NCBI RefSeq assembly: GCF_014805825.1
Contig: NZ_CP061941.1
Coordinates: forward strand, 3,038,001 to 3,102,000
DNA from: Marinomonas algicola
Lineage (GTDB): Bacteria > Pseudomonadota > Gammaproteobacteria > Pseudomonadales > Marinomonadaceae
Direction: 5' to 3'
DNA: 64,000 nt
The notes beneath the pieces are model-generated. The model ran no database searches. It was not told the origin of the DNA and worked only from the letters and a program-made list of their open reading frames with translations. Each line of letters begins with the position of its first letter. The first letter of the stretch is position 1. Made by a program: the position numbers and the translations under genes. Shown here piece after piece: positions 34,077-42,885 of this stretch.

Positions 34077-36009
34077 ACTGTCCTCCCCAGAATTAACATG
34101 GCAGGATAATGGCGCACCAAATTCTAGACAATTTGGTGATATCTATTTTGATACACAATCGGGAATTGAAGAAACTGACTATGTGTTTATCCAACAAAAC
34201 AACTTAACAGAACGCTGGAAAAATCTACCAGGATCCTGTTTCACTATTGCAGAAACAGGCTTCGGAACGGGATTAAATTTTTTATGTGCATGGGATGCTT
34301 GGCTTAAATCAGGCCCTCTAGATGCAACACTGCATTTCCTGTCAGTTGAAAAATACCCTCTCTCTGTAGATATGTTGAAAACGGCACTAAAAATGTGGCC
34401 AGAGCTTTCTGCGTTAAGCGATGAGCTAATCGCTAATTATCCTGTCATTTGTCATGGGCTTCACCGAATTTCATTAAATCAAGGAAAGGTCCAACTCACT
34501 CTTTGGTTTGGTGAAGCCTCTGAGGGATTCGCTACATTGAATGCACATGTAGATGCTTGGTTCCTTGATGGATTCGCCCCCAGCAAAAATCCTGAAATGT
34601 GGTCCGAATCATTATTTAAAGAAATTTTAAGGCTAAGCGATACCGGCACAACGCTCTCAACCTTTACGGCCGCTGGTATTGTAAGAAGAGGGCTCCAGTC
34701 AACAGGCTTTGCCATAAAGAAAGTGAAAGGCTTCGGCCAAAAAAGAGAAATGCTCAAGGGTATTTTAGAAAAGCAACCAGACTCATTTCATCAAAGAATG
34801 TCAGAAGGTTTACCTTGGCTCAGTGTTCGATCGAATACTCCTCCCCCCAAAAAAGTACTCATTATTGGAGCAGGACTTGCAGGCTCTCATTGCGCTTGGC
34901 AATTGGCCTCTAGAGGCATTTTAGTTGATGTCTGGGAAGAAAAAAAAGAGATCGCTGACGGGGCGTCTGGTAACCCTCAAGGTATGATTTACCCTAAACT
35001 GGCTAGTCACGATACGCCATTAAACCGTTTTTATCTTGCAGGTTATCTCTATACTAATCGGTTTTTAAAATCGATAGATTCAACCAATACCTTTTGGAAT
35101 GATTGTGGGTTAATTCAGAAGCCAATTACCGATCTTGAATCAAATAGATTCAAAAAAATAATAGCGGATGAAATATACCCTCAAGACGTTTTACGGCAAA
35201 ATAAAAATAATAATGAGTTGTTTTTGCCACTTTCTGGATGGGTTAAACCCAAAGATCTATGCAAACACTTACTTGATCATAGCAAAATACAATTACATTT
35301 AAATAAGCCATTAAAAAAACTTGAGTCGCTGGGTAACCAGTCATGGAAAGTTTACTCAAATGAGTCAATAGAAGAATTTTCTCATGTTATTTTATGTCAA
35401 GCGTACGACAGTGGGCTTGCTGATACATTTCTTGACTTACCCAGAAAGGCCATAAGGGGGCAAGTGTCATCGCTTCCCCTAAATGAAGATGTCCTTCTAG
35501 ACAAGGTCATTTGTCACGAAGGTTATGTGTCTCCTCCTATTGATGAGAAAGGGAGTAAACACCTTCACTTTGGCTCTACGTACAGTCTTAACGACACCGA
35601 TGAAAATGTGAGGTTTACAGACCACCAGAAAAACCTTCAAAAGCTAGAAAAACTGATCCCAAACCAAAATTGGCAAAATAAAGCGAACGACTGCGCTGGT
35701 AGAGTGTCTTTCCGCTGCACCGCACCGGACTACACCCCCATTGTTGGACCAATCTTTGAGCAAGAGACATTGAACGAATGTTATGCCAAACTCAGCAAGA
35801 ACGCGAAGTGGAAGTCAGATAAAACAGCCCAACCGTTAAGTGGCCTTTTTATCAATATATGTCATGGATCAAAAGGCTTAGTTTCTACACCACTGAGTGC
35901 CTGTTATTTAACCAGCTTGATTTTAAATGAGGCCTCGCCTTTTGAAAGACAAATCGAGAGAGCATTGCACCCTGCTCGCTTTACGATAAGAAGATTGAAA
36001 CGCCGTTAA
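34066..36009 (+). CDS. mnmC: Bifunctional tRNA mnm5s2U biosynthesis protein MnmC
   Basis: MnmC finishes the wobble uridine mnm5s2U34 of tRNAs for Lys, Glu, Gln and others. It is a 647-residue fusion. The N-terminal methyltransferase (about 1-245) contains ETGFGTGLNFLCAWDAW and WFLDGFAPSKNPEMW. The C-terminal FAD-dependent oxidase (about 260-647) begins VLIIGAGLAGSHCAWQLASRG and ends with GLFINICHGSKGLVSTPLSA. It starts inside the last codons of ppiA (11-bp overlap), suggesting translational coupling. The three Gln-TTG tRNAs in this window are natural substrates. Confidence 0.96.
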   Translation: MVYKLSSPELTWQDNGAPNSRQFGDIYFDTQSGIEETDYVFIQQNNLTERWKNLPGSCFTIAETGFGTGLNFLCAWDAWLKSGPLDATLHFLSVEKYPLSVDMLKTALKMWPELSALSDELIANYPVICHGLHRISLNQGKVQLTLWFGEASEGFATLNAHVDAWFLDGFAPSKNPEMWSESLFKEILRLSDTGTTLSTFTAAGIVRRGLQSTGFAIKKVKGFGQKREMLKGILEKQPDSFHQRMSEGLPWLSVRSNTPPPKKVLIIGAGLAGSHCAWQLASRGILVDVWEEKKEIADGASGNPQGMIYPKLASHDTPLNRFYLAGYLYTNRFLKSIDSTNTFWNDCGLIQKPITDLESNRFKKIIADEIYPQDVLRQNKNNNELFLPLSGWVKPKDLCKHLLDHSKIQLHLNKPLKKLESLGNQSWKVYSNESIEEFSHVILCQAYDSGLADTFLDLPRKAIRGQVSSLPLNEDVLLDKVICHEGYVSPPIDEKGSKHLHFGSTYSLNDTDENVRFTDHQKNLQKLEKLIPNQNWQNKANDCAGRVSFRCTAPDYTPIVGPIFEQETLNECYAKLSKNAKWKSDKTAQPLSGLFINICHGSKGLVSTPLSACYLTSLILNEASPFERQIERALHPARFTIRRLKRR

Positions 36010-36011
36010 TT

Positions 36012-36061
36012 AATAAGACTAGTAAAATAATACGCACTGAAGCATTACTAGTCTTATTTTT
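36012..36061. terminator. Bidirectional terminator after mnmC
   Basis: AATAAGACTAGTAA (36012-36025) pairs perfectly with TTACTAGTCTTATT (36045-36058) and TTTA follows. The 14-bp stem lies between two convergent genes. Confidence 0.85.
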
Positions 36062-36089
36062 AGGATGTCTGTTTCTATTTCATACCGCT

Positions 36090-36428
36090 TTACATGGCAC
36101 CCTTACTAAACAACGCACAAGCACTTGGAATCAGATCGGTTAAATTACTTGCCGTTTGAGTACGAAGAACAATGGATTCAAGATTTGGAGACAAGTTTTC
36201 AAGTTTCCCCTTAAGCCGTAAAACACTCGGGTTGATCGGCTCATATGGGTAGATATGGTCCTGCATACTAAGTTTATGCAACTCATCTAGTTCTTCTTGT
36301 AATAACGACCTCATGGCAAAGAATAAATCTTTGTTATTAATATCATTGGTTTCCCAATACGCATCAGCAAAAGCACTGTTTAACTCGTAAAATACATGCA
36401 ATGCATCGGCAACTGTTTTGGTAGTCAT
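36090..36428 (-). CDS. Uncharacterised small helical protein next to cysE
   Basis: I do not recognise this 112-residue protein. It starts MTTKTVADALHVFYELN with GGAGAG five bases before the ATG at 36428, good evidence that it is translated; a frame reaching 36452 is less likely. It has no signal peptide and no membrane helix. The N-terminal part looks helical and rich in Glu, Leu and Phe (NKDLFFAMRSLLQEELDELHKL), and there is one Cys near the end (SACALFSKG). It is divergent from cysE, with 116 bp between start codons, so shared regulation is possible but unproven. Confidence 0.65.
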   Translation of the reverse strand: MTTKTVADALHVFYELNSAFADAYWETNDINNKDLFFAMRSLLQEELDELHKLSMQDHIYPYEPINPSVLRLKGKLENLSPNLESIVLRTQTASNLTDLIPSACALFSKGAM

Positions 36429-36544
36429 AGTCTCTCCAGAAAATGAGGGCACTTTGTTTGCGTTTGCCCTTGTTTTGTTTCATGCTAACCCATAAATTAC
36501 ATTTTACCTCAGAATTAACATTGGTGAACAGATTGAGTAATGCA

Positions 36545-37357
36545 ATGCACAATACCGTGACACCAGGCAACTTATGGTCGTCTTTACATTCAGAAGCAAA
36601 GAAACTCGCACAAGGTGAACCTATATTAGCAAGTTTTTTTAATACAACAATCCTTAGACACGAAAGCTTACAATCTGCGATCAGTTTCTTGCTAGCAAAT
36701 AAGCTCGACAGCGCTTCAATTCCCGCGATGGTATTACGCGAAGTATTTGAAGAAGCCATGGCCGATAAAAGTTCGAATATTGTGTCTCTTATTGAACAAG
36801 ATATTTTAGCTATAAAAGAACGTGACGCCGCGTGTGAGTGCCTAACAACACCCTTCTTATTTTTTAAAGGGTTCCATGCGTTACAAAGCCACCGCATCGC
36901 CAACTGGCTATGGAAGCAAAAACGAGAAAGCCTTGCTCTTTTCATGCAAAGTCAAGTATCTATGGCATTCAGTGTCGATATTCACCCAGCGGCAAAAATT
37001 GGCGGAGGAGTGATGCTTGATCACGGCACAGGACTGGTTGTTGGTGAGACTTGTGTTATCGACGACAATGTTTCTATTTTACAGTCTGTTACCCTCGGAG
37101 GCACAGGTAAGGAACACGGGGATCGACACCCTAAAATACGCAGCGGCGTGTTAATTGGCGCTGGTGCAAAAATCCTTGGAAACATTGAAGTAGGTGAAGG
37201 CGCGAAAATTGGTGCGGGTAGTGTCGTTATTGAAGCCGTTGAAGCACATACAACTGTAGCGGGAGTACCCGCTAAAGTTGTTGGCCGAAATACAGAAAAA
37301 GAACCATCTAGAATAATGGATCACAATATAAATCATTGTGTTCAGAGAAAAAGTTAA
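36545..37357 (+). CDS. cysE: Serine O-acetyltransferase CysE
   Basis: CysE acetylates serine in the first step of cysteine synthesis. The N-terminal helical domain (NLWSSLHSEAKKLAQGEPILASF) and the left-handed beta-helix of hexapeptide repeats are complete: DIHPAAKIGGGVMLDHGTGLVVGE carries the catalytic aspartate and histidine, then SVTLGGTGKEHGDRHPKI and GAGAKILGNIEVGEGAKIGAGSVV. I choose the ATG at 36545 (270 residues), which fits the E. coli length (273). A longer frame from 36443 would add 34 residues overlapping the promoter region of the divergent gene. Confidence 0.94.
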   Translation: MHNTVTPGNLWSSLHSEAKKLAQGEPILASFFNTTILRHESLQSAISFLLANKLDSASIPAMVLREVFEEAMADKSSNIVSLIEQDILAIKERDAACECLTTPFLFFKGFHALQSHRIANWLWKQKRESLALFMQSQVSMAFSVDIHPAAKIGGGVMLDHGTGLVVGETCVIDDNVSILQSVTLGGTGKEHGDRHPKIRSGVLIGAGAKILGNIEVGEGAKIGAGSVVIEAVEAHTTVAGVPAKVVGRNTEKEPSRIMDHNINHCVQRKS

Positions 37358-37391
37358 TAATCAACACGCCTTTTAAAGTCCTCTGTGTAAA

Positions 37392-37433
37392 CCTATCTAA
37401 AGATCATATTGCTGTAATTGATCTTTAGATAGG
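37392..37433. terminator. Perfect 15-bp inverted repeat overlapping the 3' end of yheU
   Basis: CCTATCTAAAGATCA (37392-37406) and TGATCTTTAGATAGG (37419-37433) are perfectly complementary with a 12-nt loop. The structure includes the last 12 codons and stop of yheU. Only short T-runs follow (AGTTTT on plus, GGTTTA on minus), so it could be a bidirectional terminator or an mRNA 3'-end stabiliser. Confidence 0.6.
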
Positions 37434-37630
37434 AGTTTTACGGTCTCACTTTCTGTATCAAATAACAAAAATGCACTTTTTGATGATAATAAAGCCAACG
37501 CTTCTGCAACTTTTTCTTCTAAAGTAAGATCGTAGTTTCCGTAATCGGTCCCATCACGAGTAACAATTTCTTCCAATATCCTGTTTAAAGTTTCCTTTTC
37601 TAAAGAATGATGTGGAATCAATGTGTCCAT
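37397..37630 (-). CDS. yheU: YheU family protein (UPF0270)
   Basis: A 77-residue cytosolic protein of unknown function. The family features LIPHHSLEKETLNRILEEIV, RDGTDYGNYDLTLEEKVAEA and ETVKLLSKDQL match the E. coli YheU pattern (RxGTDYG, TLExKVA). Its ATG overlaps the ligA stop by one base (TAATG), so it is translationally coupled to ligA. Its coding end forms half of a perfect inverted repeat. Confidence 0.88.
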   Translation of the reverse strand: MDTLIPHHSLEKETLNRILEEIVTRDGTDYGNYDLTLEEKVAEALALLSSKSAFLLFDTESETVKLLSKDQLQQYDL

Positions 37631-39672
37631 TACACCTCTCCGTATTCTGATAAAAACGTCATAAGTTGAGATTCATCCATAATTGAAACGTCAAGTGACT
37701 GGGCTTTTGTTAACTTAGAACCGGCTTTTTCACCTGCAATTAAACAGTCTGTTTTTTTAGAGACAGAGCCACTCACTTTAGCCCCTAGTTGAATTAGCCG
37801 CTCTTTTACTTCATCGCGGTTCATTTGACTAAGTGATCCGGTTACTACGTAAGTTTTACCTTCTAAAGGTAATGGACCTTGACCAACGGAATTCCGCTTA
37901 GTTTCCCAAGTAATTCCCGCATTAATCAAGGATCTGATCGTTTCGACATTATTTTCTTGTTGGAAAAATAACCTTATATGCTGAGCAACAATAGGGCCGA
38001 CATCCTCCACATCGATTAATTCTTCTTCCGTGGCTGACATCAACTCATCTAAGGTTTTAAAATAGGACGTTAAGGTTCTTGCAGTAGCCTCTCCGACTTC
38101 TCGAATACCTAAAGAATAGATAAACCGATTAAATTGCGTTTGTTTGGCTCTTTCAATAGAATTCAATAAATTATCTAAGGATTTTTGCCCCATTCGTTCA
38201 AGATTAAGCAGATCCGTTTGTTTTTCTTTCAATAAAAATACATCGGCAGGTGAAGAGATAAAATCCAGTTCGACTAATTGCTCAACTAGCTTGTCACCTA
38301 AGCCATCTATATCCATCGCCTTACGCGAGACAAAATGCTTTAACGCCTCTTTACGTTGAGCCGCACAAATAAGACCACCAGTACAGCGAACCACAGCCTC
38401 ACCTGGAACTCGCTCTGTATCAGAACCACATACTGGACACTGTGAAGGATAAATAACGTCGTAAGAATCATCAGGCCGTTTTTCTTCAACCACTTGTACT
38501 ATTTGAGGAATAACATCCCCAGCACGTCGAATAATCACATAATCTTTTACTTTCACTCCCAATCGAAGCATTTCATCCTTGTTATGGAGGGTGGCATTTG
38601 AAACAGTTACCCCGCCAACAAAAACAGGTGTTAAACGAGCAACAGGCGTGATTGCACCCGTTCGACCTACCTGAAAATCGATGTCTTCAATTTGTGTCAT
38701 TTCTTCTTGGGCGGGAAATTTCCTCGCTATCGCCCAACGAGGTGCTCTTGCTACAAAACCTAGACGCTTTTGATCCTCTATTGAGTCAACTTTATACACA
38801 ATACCATCTATATCATAAGCAAGTTCATTCCGGATGGACTCAAGTTTGGCATAGTATTCAATACACCCTTTTATACCATTCACTTTTTCCATTAAAGGGT
38901 TCACTTTGAACCCCCAATCATTAAGAGTCGATAATGAGTCAAAATGGCTACTAAACGAACCGTGCCCTTCTATATAGCCTATTGAATAAACACACAGAAC
39001 CAATGGCCGGCTAGCGGTAATTTTAGGATCTAACTGCCTTAATGACCCAGCCGCCGCATTGCGAGGATTCACAAACGCTTTCTCTCCCTTTTCTCGAGCT
39101 AATGAATTCAAACGCTCAAATCCTTCCTTTGGCATGTAAATTTCACCTCTCACTTCAACAACAGTAGGAGGTTCATCCGTTCGTAATGTTAAGGGAATGG
39201 AGTTCAAGGTTCTAATATTTGAAGTGATATCTTCACCGGACAGCCCATCACCACGAGTTAACCCTCGTACTAAACGACCAGACTCGTAACGTAAACTAAT
39301 GGCTAAGCCATCAAGCTTTGGCTCACAACAATAATCAACATCAGCGTCACCTAGCAGCTTCACTACTCTTTCGTGAAAGTCTTCCAGTGACTCATCATTG
39401 AAAGCATTATCTAAAGAAAGCATAGGCCGTGTATGTGAGACCGTAATAAAACCTTGTGTAGGCTTTTCACCCACTCTTTGTGTTGGAGAGTTTTCTAATA
39501 CCAGCTCAGGGTGCTGTGCTTCTAACGCCTGTAACGCCATATAACAACGATCGTATTCTATATCAGGAACAATCGGCGCATCTTGAATGTGATAGGCATA
39601 ACTGTAATCGTTTAACAACTTCACCAAATCAGCAATCTGTTTGTTGATTAATTTTGTTGACTGATCGGTCAT
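37630..39672 (-). CDS. ligA: NAD-dependent DNA ligase LigA
   Basis: LigA seals nicks in replication and repair with NAD. The full-length protein (680 residues) has the Ia and adenylation domains with the active-site lysine in CEPKLDGLAISL (about 120), the OB fold, a four-cysteine zinc finger (CPVCGS then RCTGGLIC), helix-hairpin-helix repeats (KAMDIDGLG, LGIREVGEATART, LIDVEDVGPI) and a C-terminal BRCT domain (GKTYVVTGSL). zipA is just upstream, as in E. coli and Pseudomonas, but a terminator lies between them. Confidence 0.98.
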   Translation of the reverse strand: MTDQSTKLINKQIADLVKLLNDYSYAYHIQDAPIVPDIEYDRCYMALQALEAQHPELVLENSPTQRVGEKPTQGFITVSHTRPMLSLDNAFNDESLEDFHERVVKLLGDADVDYCCEPKLDGLAISLRYESGRLVRGLTRGDGLSGEDITSNIRTLNSIPLTLRTDEPPTVVEVRGEIYMPKEGFERLNSLAREKGEKAFVNPRNAAAGSLRQLDPKITASRPLVLCVYSIGYIEGHGSFSSHFDSLSTLNDWGFKVNPLMEKVNGIKGCIEYYAKLESIRNELAYDIDGIVYKVDSIEDQKRLGFVARAPRWAIARKFPAQEEMTQIEDIDFQVGRTGAITPVARLTPVFVGGVTVSNATLHNKDEMLRLGVKVKDYVIIRRAGDVIPQIVQVVEEKRPDDSYDVIYPSQCPVCGSDTERVPGEAVVRCTGGLICAAQRKEALKHFVSRKAMDIDGLGDKLVEQLVELDFISSPADVFLLKEKQTDLLNLERMGQKSLDNLLNSIERAKQTQFNRFIYSLGIREVGEATARTLTSYFKTLDELMSATEEELIDVEDVGPIVAQHIRLFFQQENNVETIRSLINAGITWETKRNSVGQGPLPLEGKTYVVTGSLSQMNRDEVKERLIQLGAKVSGSVSKKTDCLIAGEKAGSKLTKAQSLDVSIMDESQLMTFLSEYGEV

Positions 39673-39717
39673 TCGTTTCTCTCTCTATACATTAATTGGT
39701 ATGACATCGTTACACAT

Positions 39718-39745
39718 AAAAAAGGCCACTTTACGATGGCCTTTT
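39718..39745 (-). terminator. Terminator of zipA
   Basis: AAAAGGCCA (39720-39728) pairs with TGGCCTTTT (39737-39745). On the minus strand the stem is followed by a T6 run. It separates zipA from ligA, so ligA needs its own promoter or readthrough. Confidence 0.82.
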
Positions 39746-39766
39746 CATAATTTAAGTAAAGAAGGT

Positions 39767-40729
39767 TTATTTTATTTTTTTGAGCTTCCGACGCTCAAAG
39801 TCACGAATTCGTTGACGACTATGAGAAATAGCTTGCTCACTCATCAGATTGCGTCTTTCGTCTTTGAGTTCGCCGCCCAAATTTCTAACGATTGCTTGAG
39901 CCGTTTCCAACATAAAATCAAAAGCCATCATGCTGTTTTTTGGGCCAGGTAATCCCATAAAAAAACTGACTCCTGGAAAGGTTTTCTCACCCATAGAATC
40001 AATATTAAACGTCCCTGGCTCAACAGCATTCGCCATACTAAACTGAACTTTTCCTCGATCAAAGCCTTCTTCATGTCGATGAAAAATATCCATTTCTCCA
40101 TATCGCATACCGCAGTTTAACACCAACTGCAGTAATTCAACGCCTACAAAAGGGCTATTTTCAGGAGAAAAAACATTGATTACAATAACTTCTTCAATCT
40201 CTGCGTCATAATCCTCTTCTAAAAATTCTTCCGTCGAATTGCCTGCAATCGGTTGATCGACATCTACAATAGAATAATCTCGTTCAAAGTCCTCTTGAGA
40301 AGCACTATCCGCTGTAAAGGCATGACCTTCGTCTGAATAACTTTTTCGCGTCTCTGATTCATCCACTGCGCTAAAACGTTCAGGAACAAGAGACTCAAGC
40401 TCATCAAGATGTATTTCATCATCTTTATGAAAGCTTGGGCCAGAGTCTAGCTTGTGAGGCAGATCTGTTAACGGGGCATTTGATGTTTGACGTGCCACTT
40501 CAAACGCATTATTAACCGCTTCAGAGCCCGCTACAGGACGAGCTCCGCCATTAGGTAACTCACGTTTAATGATCGCATCTTTTAAGAGAACATCTGGATC
40601 AACAACCTCATCCTCTTGAGACTCATCAAAAGCGTTATTTTTTTTATAGCGACGATAGCCATCAATCAAAATGACAATGATTATGAAAACGCCAACTGCT
40701 ATTAGCCACTCACGCAAGCTAAAATCCAT
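39767..40729 (-). CDS. zipA: Cell division protein ZipA
   Basis: ZipA tethers FtsZ to the inner membrane. The 320-residue protein begins with one N-terminal membrane helix (LREWLIAVGVFIIIVILIDGYRRY, N-out). An acidic, low-complexity linker covers about 25-180, and the C-terminal FtsZ-binding domain starts at VIVINVFSPENSPFVGVELLQLVLNCGMRYGEM, with MGLPGPKNSMMAFDFMLETAQ later. The basic C-terminal end (SRQRIRDFERRKLKKIK) is ordinary. It lies upstream of ligA, the common gammaproteobacterial arrangement. Confidence 0.96.
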   Translation of the reverse strand: MDFSLREWLIAVGVFIIIVILIDGYRRYKKNNAFDESQEDEVVDPDVLLKDAIIKRELPNGGARPVAGSEAVNNAFEVARQTSNAPLTDLPHKLDSGPSFHKDDEIHLDELESLVPERFSAVDESETRKSYSDEGHAFTADSASQEDFERDYSIVDVDQPIAGNSTEEFLEEDYDAEIEEVIVINVFSPENSPFVGVELLQLVLNCGMRYGEMDIFHRHEEGFDRGKVQFSMANAVEPGTFNIDSMGEKTFPGVSFFMGLPGPKNSMMAFDFMLETAQAIVRNLGGELKDERRNLMSEQAISHSRQRIRDFERRKLKKIK

Positions 40730-40793
40730 TATGTATTCCGAATTACATTAATAAAGTTATGCATATTATTAAACTATGTCAGCCTAGATTCAA

Positions 40794-41969
40794 TTATAAC
40801 GAGACAGGAATGATTAAAAGTTTTGTTTTTTCAATGAAAACACCTTTTTTTGATCCGATTATTTTGCCTTGAGTCAAATCGGTGTCAGTGATTTTGGCCA
40901 ATTTTACAATTATGTCTACCTTTTTAGCATCGGCTAACGTTATCCCGGGCATTAAATTATCTAAATTCGTTAATTCAATAATCTGAGTAATATCATTTAC
41001 CGAAAGGCGCTTAATGGCGATTGGCATAGGCTGATCAGGCAGTCTAGCATACACCAAGAAGACACTTTGCGGGTCTATGGATTTCATAGCACTCAGATCA
41101 AGCTGAATACTTAAGCGCTGTTTAATTAAGCTTGGAATATCGGCTTCGCTAATATTCCCTGTTTCTCTTGCTTTTCGAATACCCTCTAAAAGAGCGGATC
41201 GTTCATTCGGATTCTGGCCATTTACAATGGCTTTTTGCCAAGCGGTTATAGCACCTATGTAGTTTTTGCTATCAAACTCAGCAATGCCTTTAAGGCCTAA
41301 TGCTGTCGCTTGATTAGGGTCTAGAAGTAACACCTCATCGACGGCCTCTTTCATCTTTTCGTTTACTTTTTGACCATTAGCATAAAAAATGGCTTGAGCA
41401 TATTCAACCAACACACGAATTTTATTATCAACCTCATCACCAGGCATTTTAGCTAAAGCTTTATCGAAGGCGGGGAGAGCTTGAAGATAATCATTTTGAC
41501 TTAAAAAATCTTGGGCAACAAAATACCAATCTTCTGCTCGACCATATTTATTTGCTCGAAAAGTTAAAAAATCAGACAGTTTTTCTGGAGACATCGACTT
41601 ACTAGAAATGGCAGCAGTAAAAGCGACTTCTTTATGGAAGCCCAGCTTTTCATAAAGAGAAACACTTCCTAATACACTCGCCACAACAAAGATTGCTAGC
41701 ATCAATTGCGTCATTCGATTATTAAGAACGTAGTGATACCCTTTAGATTTTGCGGTTTCTTCTAATGTAAGATCCTCTTCTAATTGTTGCGCTTCATTTG
41801 GACTAATACGTCCAAAAGCGACCTCATCTTCAATTTCTTTGCGTCTAATAACAGAGAAATTAGCGGCTAATTCAACTTCACTCTTTTTTGTTATCCCAAC
41901 GACTGAACGTAACACATAAAAAACAGAAACGATTAATATAACCGCCATCACTAACCAGCCAAATATCAT
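40794..41969 (-). CDS. ccmI: Cytochrome c biogenesis protein CcmI
   Basis: CcmI holds apocytochrome c for the haem ligation complex CcmFHI. The 391-residue protein has a helix at 1-20 (FGWLVMAVILIVSVFYVL), a cytoplasmic leucine-zipper-like loop (EEDLTLEETAKSKG), a second helix near 92-110, and periplasmic TPR repeats (LPAFDKALAKMPGDEVDNKI, ATALGLKGIAEFDSKNY). The C-terminal domain (FLVYARLPDQPMPIAIKRL) is the CcmI/CycH type. It overlaps ccmH by 4 bp and is the last gene of the ccm operon. Confidence 0.94.
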   Translation of the reverse strand: MIFGWLVMAVILIVSVFYVLRSVVGITKKSEVELAANFSVIRRKEIEDEVAFGRISPNEAQQLEEDLTLEETAKSKGYHYVLNNRMTQLMLAIFVVASVLGSVSLYEKLGFHKEVAFTAAISSKSMSPEKLSDFLTFRANKYGRAEDWYFVAQDFLSQNDYLQALPAFDKALAKMPGDEVDNKIRVLVEYAQAIFYANGQKVNEKMKEAVDEVLLLDPNQATALGLKGIAEFDSKNYIGAITAWQKAIVNGQNPNERSALLEGIRKARETGNISEADIPSLIKQRLSIQLDLSAMKSIDPQSVFLVYARLPDQPMPIAIKRLSVNDITQIIELTNLDNLMPGITLADAKKVDIIVKLAKITDTDLTQGKIIGSKKGVFIEKTKLLIIPVSL

Positions 41970-42379
41970 TTTGAATCGCTCCTTAATGACCGACGATTAC
42001 TACGAATAATCAAAACAAAAGCAATCAACCCAAGTACCAATAAAATTAGGGGCCCATACCAAAGAAAAAAAGTGCCTGCATTATTCGAGGGTTTATATAG
42101 AACAAACTCTCCGTATCGGGCAACCATGTAATCTACAATCTCTTTATCACTGAGACCTTGCTCAATCATGCTATAAATTTGATTACGAAGATCAATGGCA
42201 ATTCCAGCATTAGAGTCGGCTAGGTTTTGATTTTGACACTTTGGGCAACGCAGTTCTTCTATCAGAGAGTTATAGCGAGTTTCATGCAATGATGAACTGA
42301 ACTTTAAAACAGACTCAGCCTCAGAAAAAGCGGCAGAAGAAAACAATGTAATTAAGCAGAAAAACAAAGAAAATCTCAT
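41966..42379 (-). CDS. ccmH: Cytochrome c maturation protein CcmH
   Basis: A thiol-redox protein reducing the CXXCH cysteines of apocytochrome c. The 137-residue protein has a signal sequence (1-19), the redox motif RCPKCQNQNLADS with C45 and C48, DKEIVDYMVARYGEFVLYKP and a C-terminal membrane helix (FLWYGPLILLVLGLIAFVLII). This is the short form; the TPR part is the separate CcmI, unlike the E. coli fused CcmH. Both ends overlap the neighbouring genes by 4 bp (ATGA type). Confidence 0.96.
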   Translation of the reverse strand: MRFSLFFCLITLFSSAAFSEAESVLKFSSSLHETRYNSLIEELRCPKCQNQNLADSNAGIAIDLRNQIYSMIEQGLSDKEIVDYMVARYGEFVLYKPSNNAGTFFLWYGPLILLVLGLIAFVLIIRSNRRSLRSDSK

Positions 42380-42885
42380 TTAAAATACACCTTCATTGAT
42401 TGCCAGACAACGTCATCCACAACACCCTGGTGACGATAAACAACAACACCTTTAGAGTTAACCACAAAAGTTTCAGGTGCCCCTGTTACTCCCATATCGA
42501 CGCCAAAATGGCCTAACTCGTCTAGTAGAACGTGCGTGTAAGGATCGCCTCTTTCTTGTAACCATTTTATAGCTTCACTGGTTTCGTCTTTATAATCAAT
42601 GCCAACTATTGACACATCTTGATCCGCTAATGCCATTAAATAACTGTGTTCAACACTGCAAGCTGGACACCATGTTCCCCAAAAATTAATGAGATAAGGG
42701 CCTGTGGGTAAAGCGTCATTCGTTACGATTTGATTAGAATGCAAATCAACTAAAGCCACATTTGGTAGTGGTTTATCAATTAATGCAGAAGGCATATATT
42801 GCGTATCTTTACCTAACTGCAAAAAAAACACGCTGCCTAAAACGGCAAAAGCAATTAAAGGTAGAAAAAACAACAGCTTCTTCAT
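42376..42885 (-). CDS. ccmG: Thiol:disulfide interchange protein CcmG (DsbE)
   Basis: A membrane-anchored periplasmic thioredoxin-like protein supplying reductant for haem attachment. The 169-residue protein has an N-terminal anchor helix (LLFFLPLIAFAVLGSVFFL), the active site INFWGTWCPACSVEH with C73 and C76, and the cis-proline segment VTGAPETFVV. It overlaps ccmF and ccmH by 4 bp on either side. Confidence 0.96.
   Translation of the reverse strand: MKKLLFFLPLIAFAVLGSVFFLQLGKDTQYMPSALIDKPLPNVALVDLHSNQIVTNDALPTGPYLINFWGTWCPACSVEHSYLMALADQDVSIVGIDYKDETSEAIKWLQERGDPYTHVLLDELGHFGVDMGVTGAPETFVVNSKGVVVYRHQGVVDDVVWQSMKVYFK

Noticed and set aside
36443..36544. N-terminal extension of CysE
   Set aside because: It would add 34 residues, absent in the family, and would lie over the upstream region of the divergent gene.
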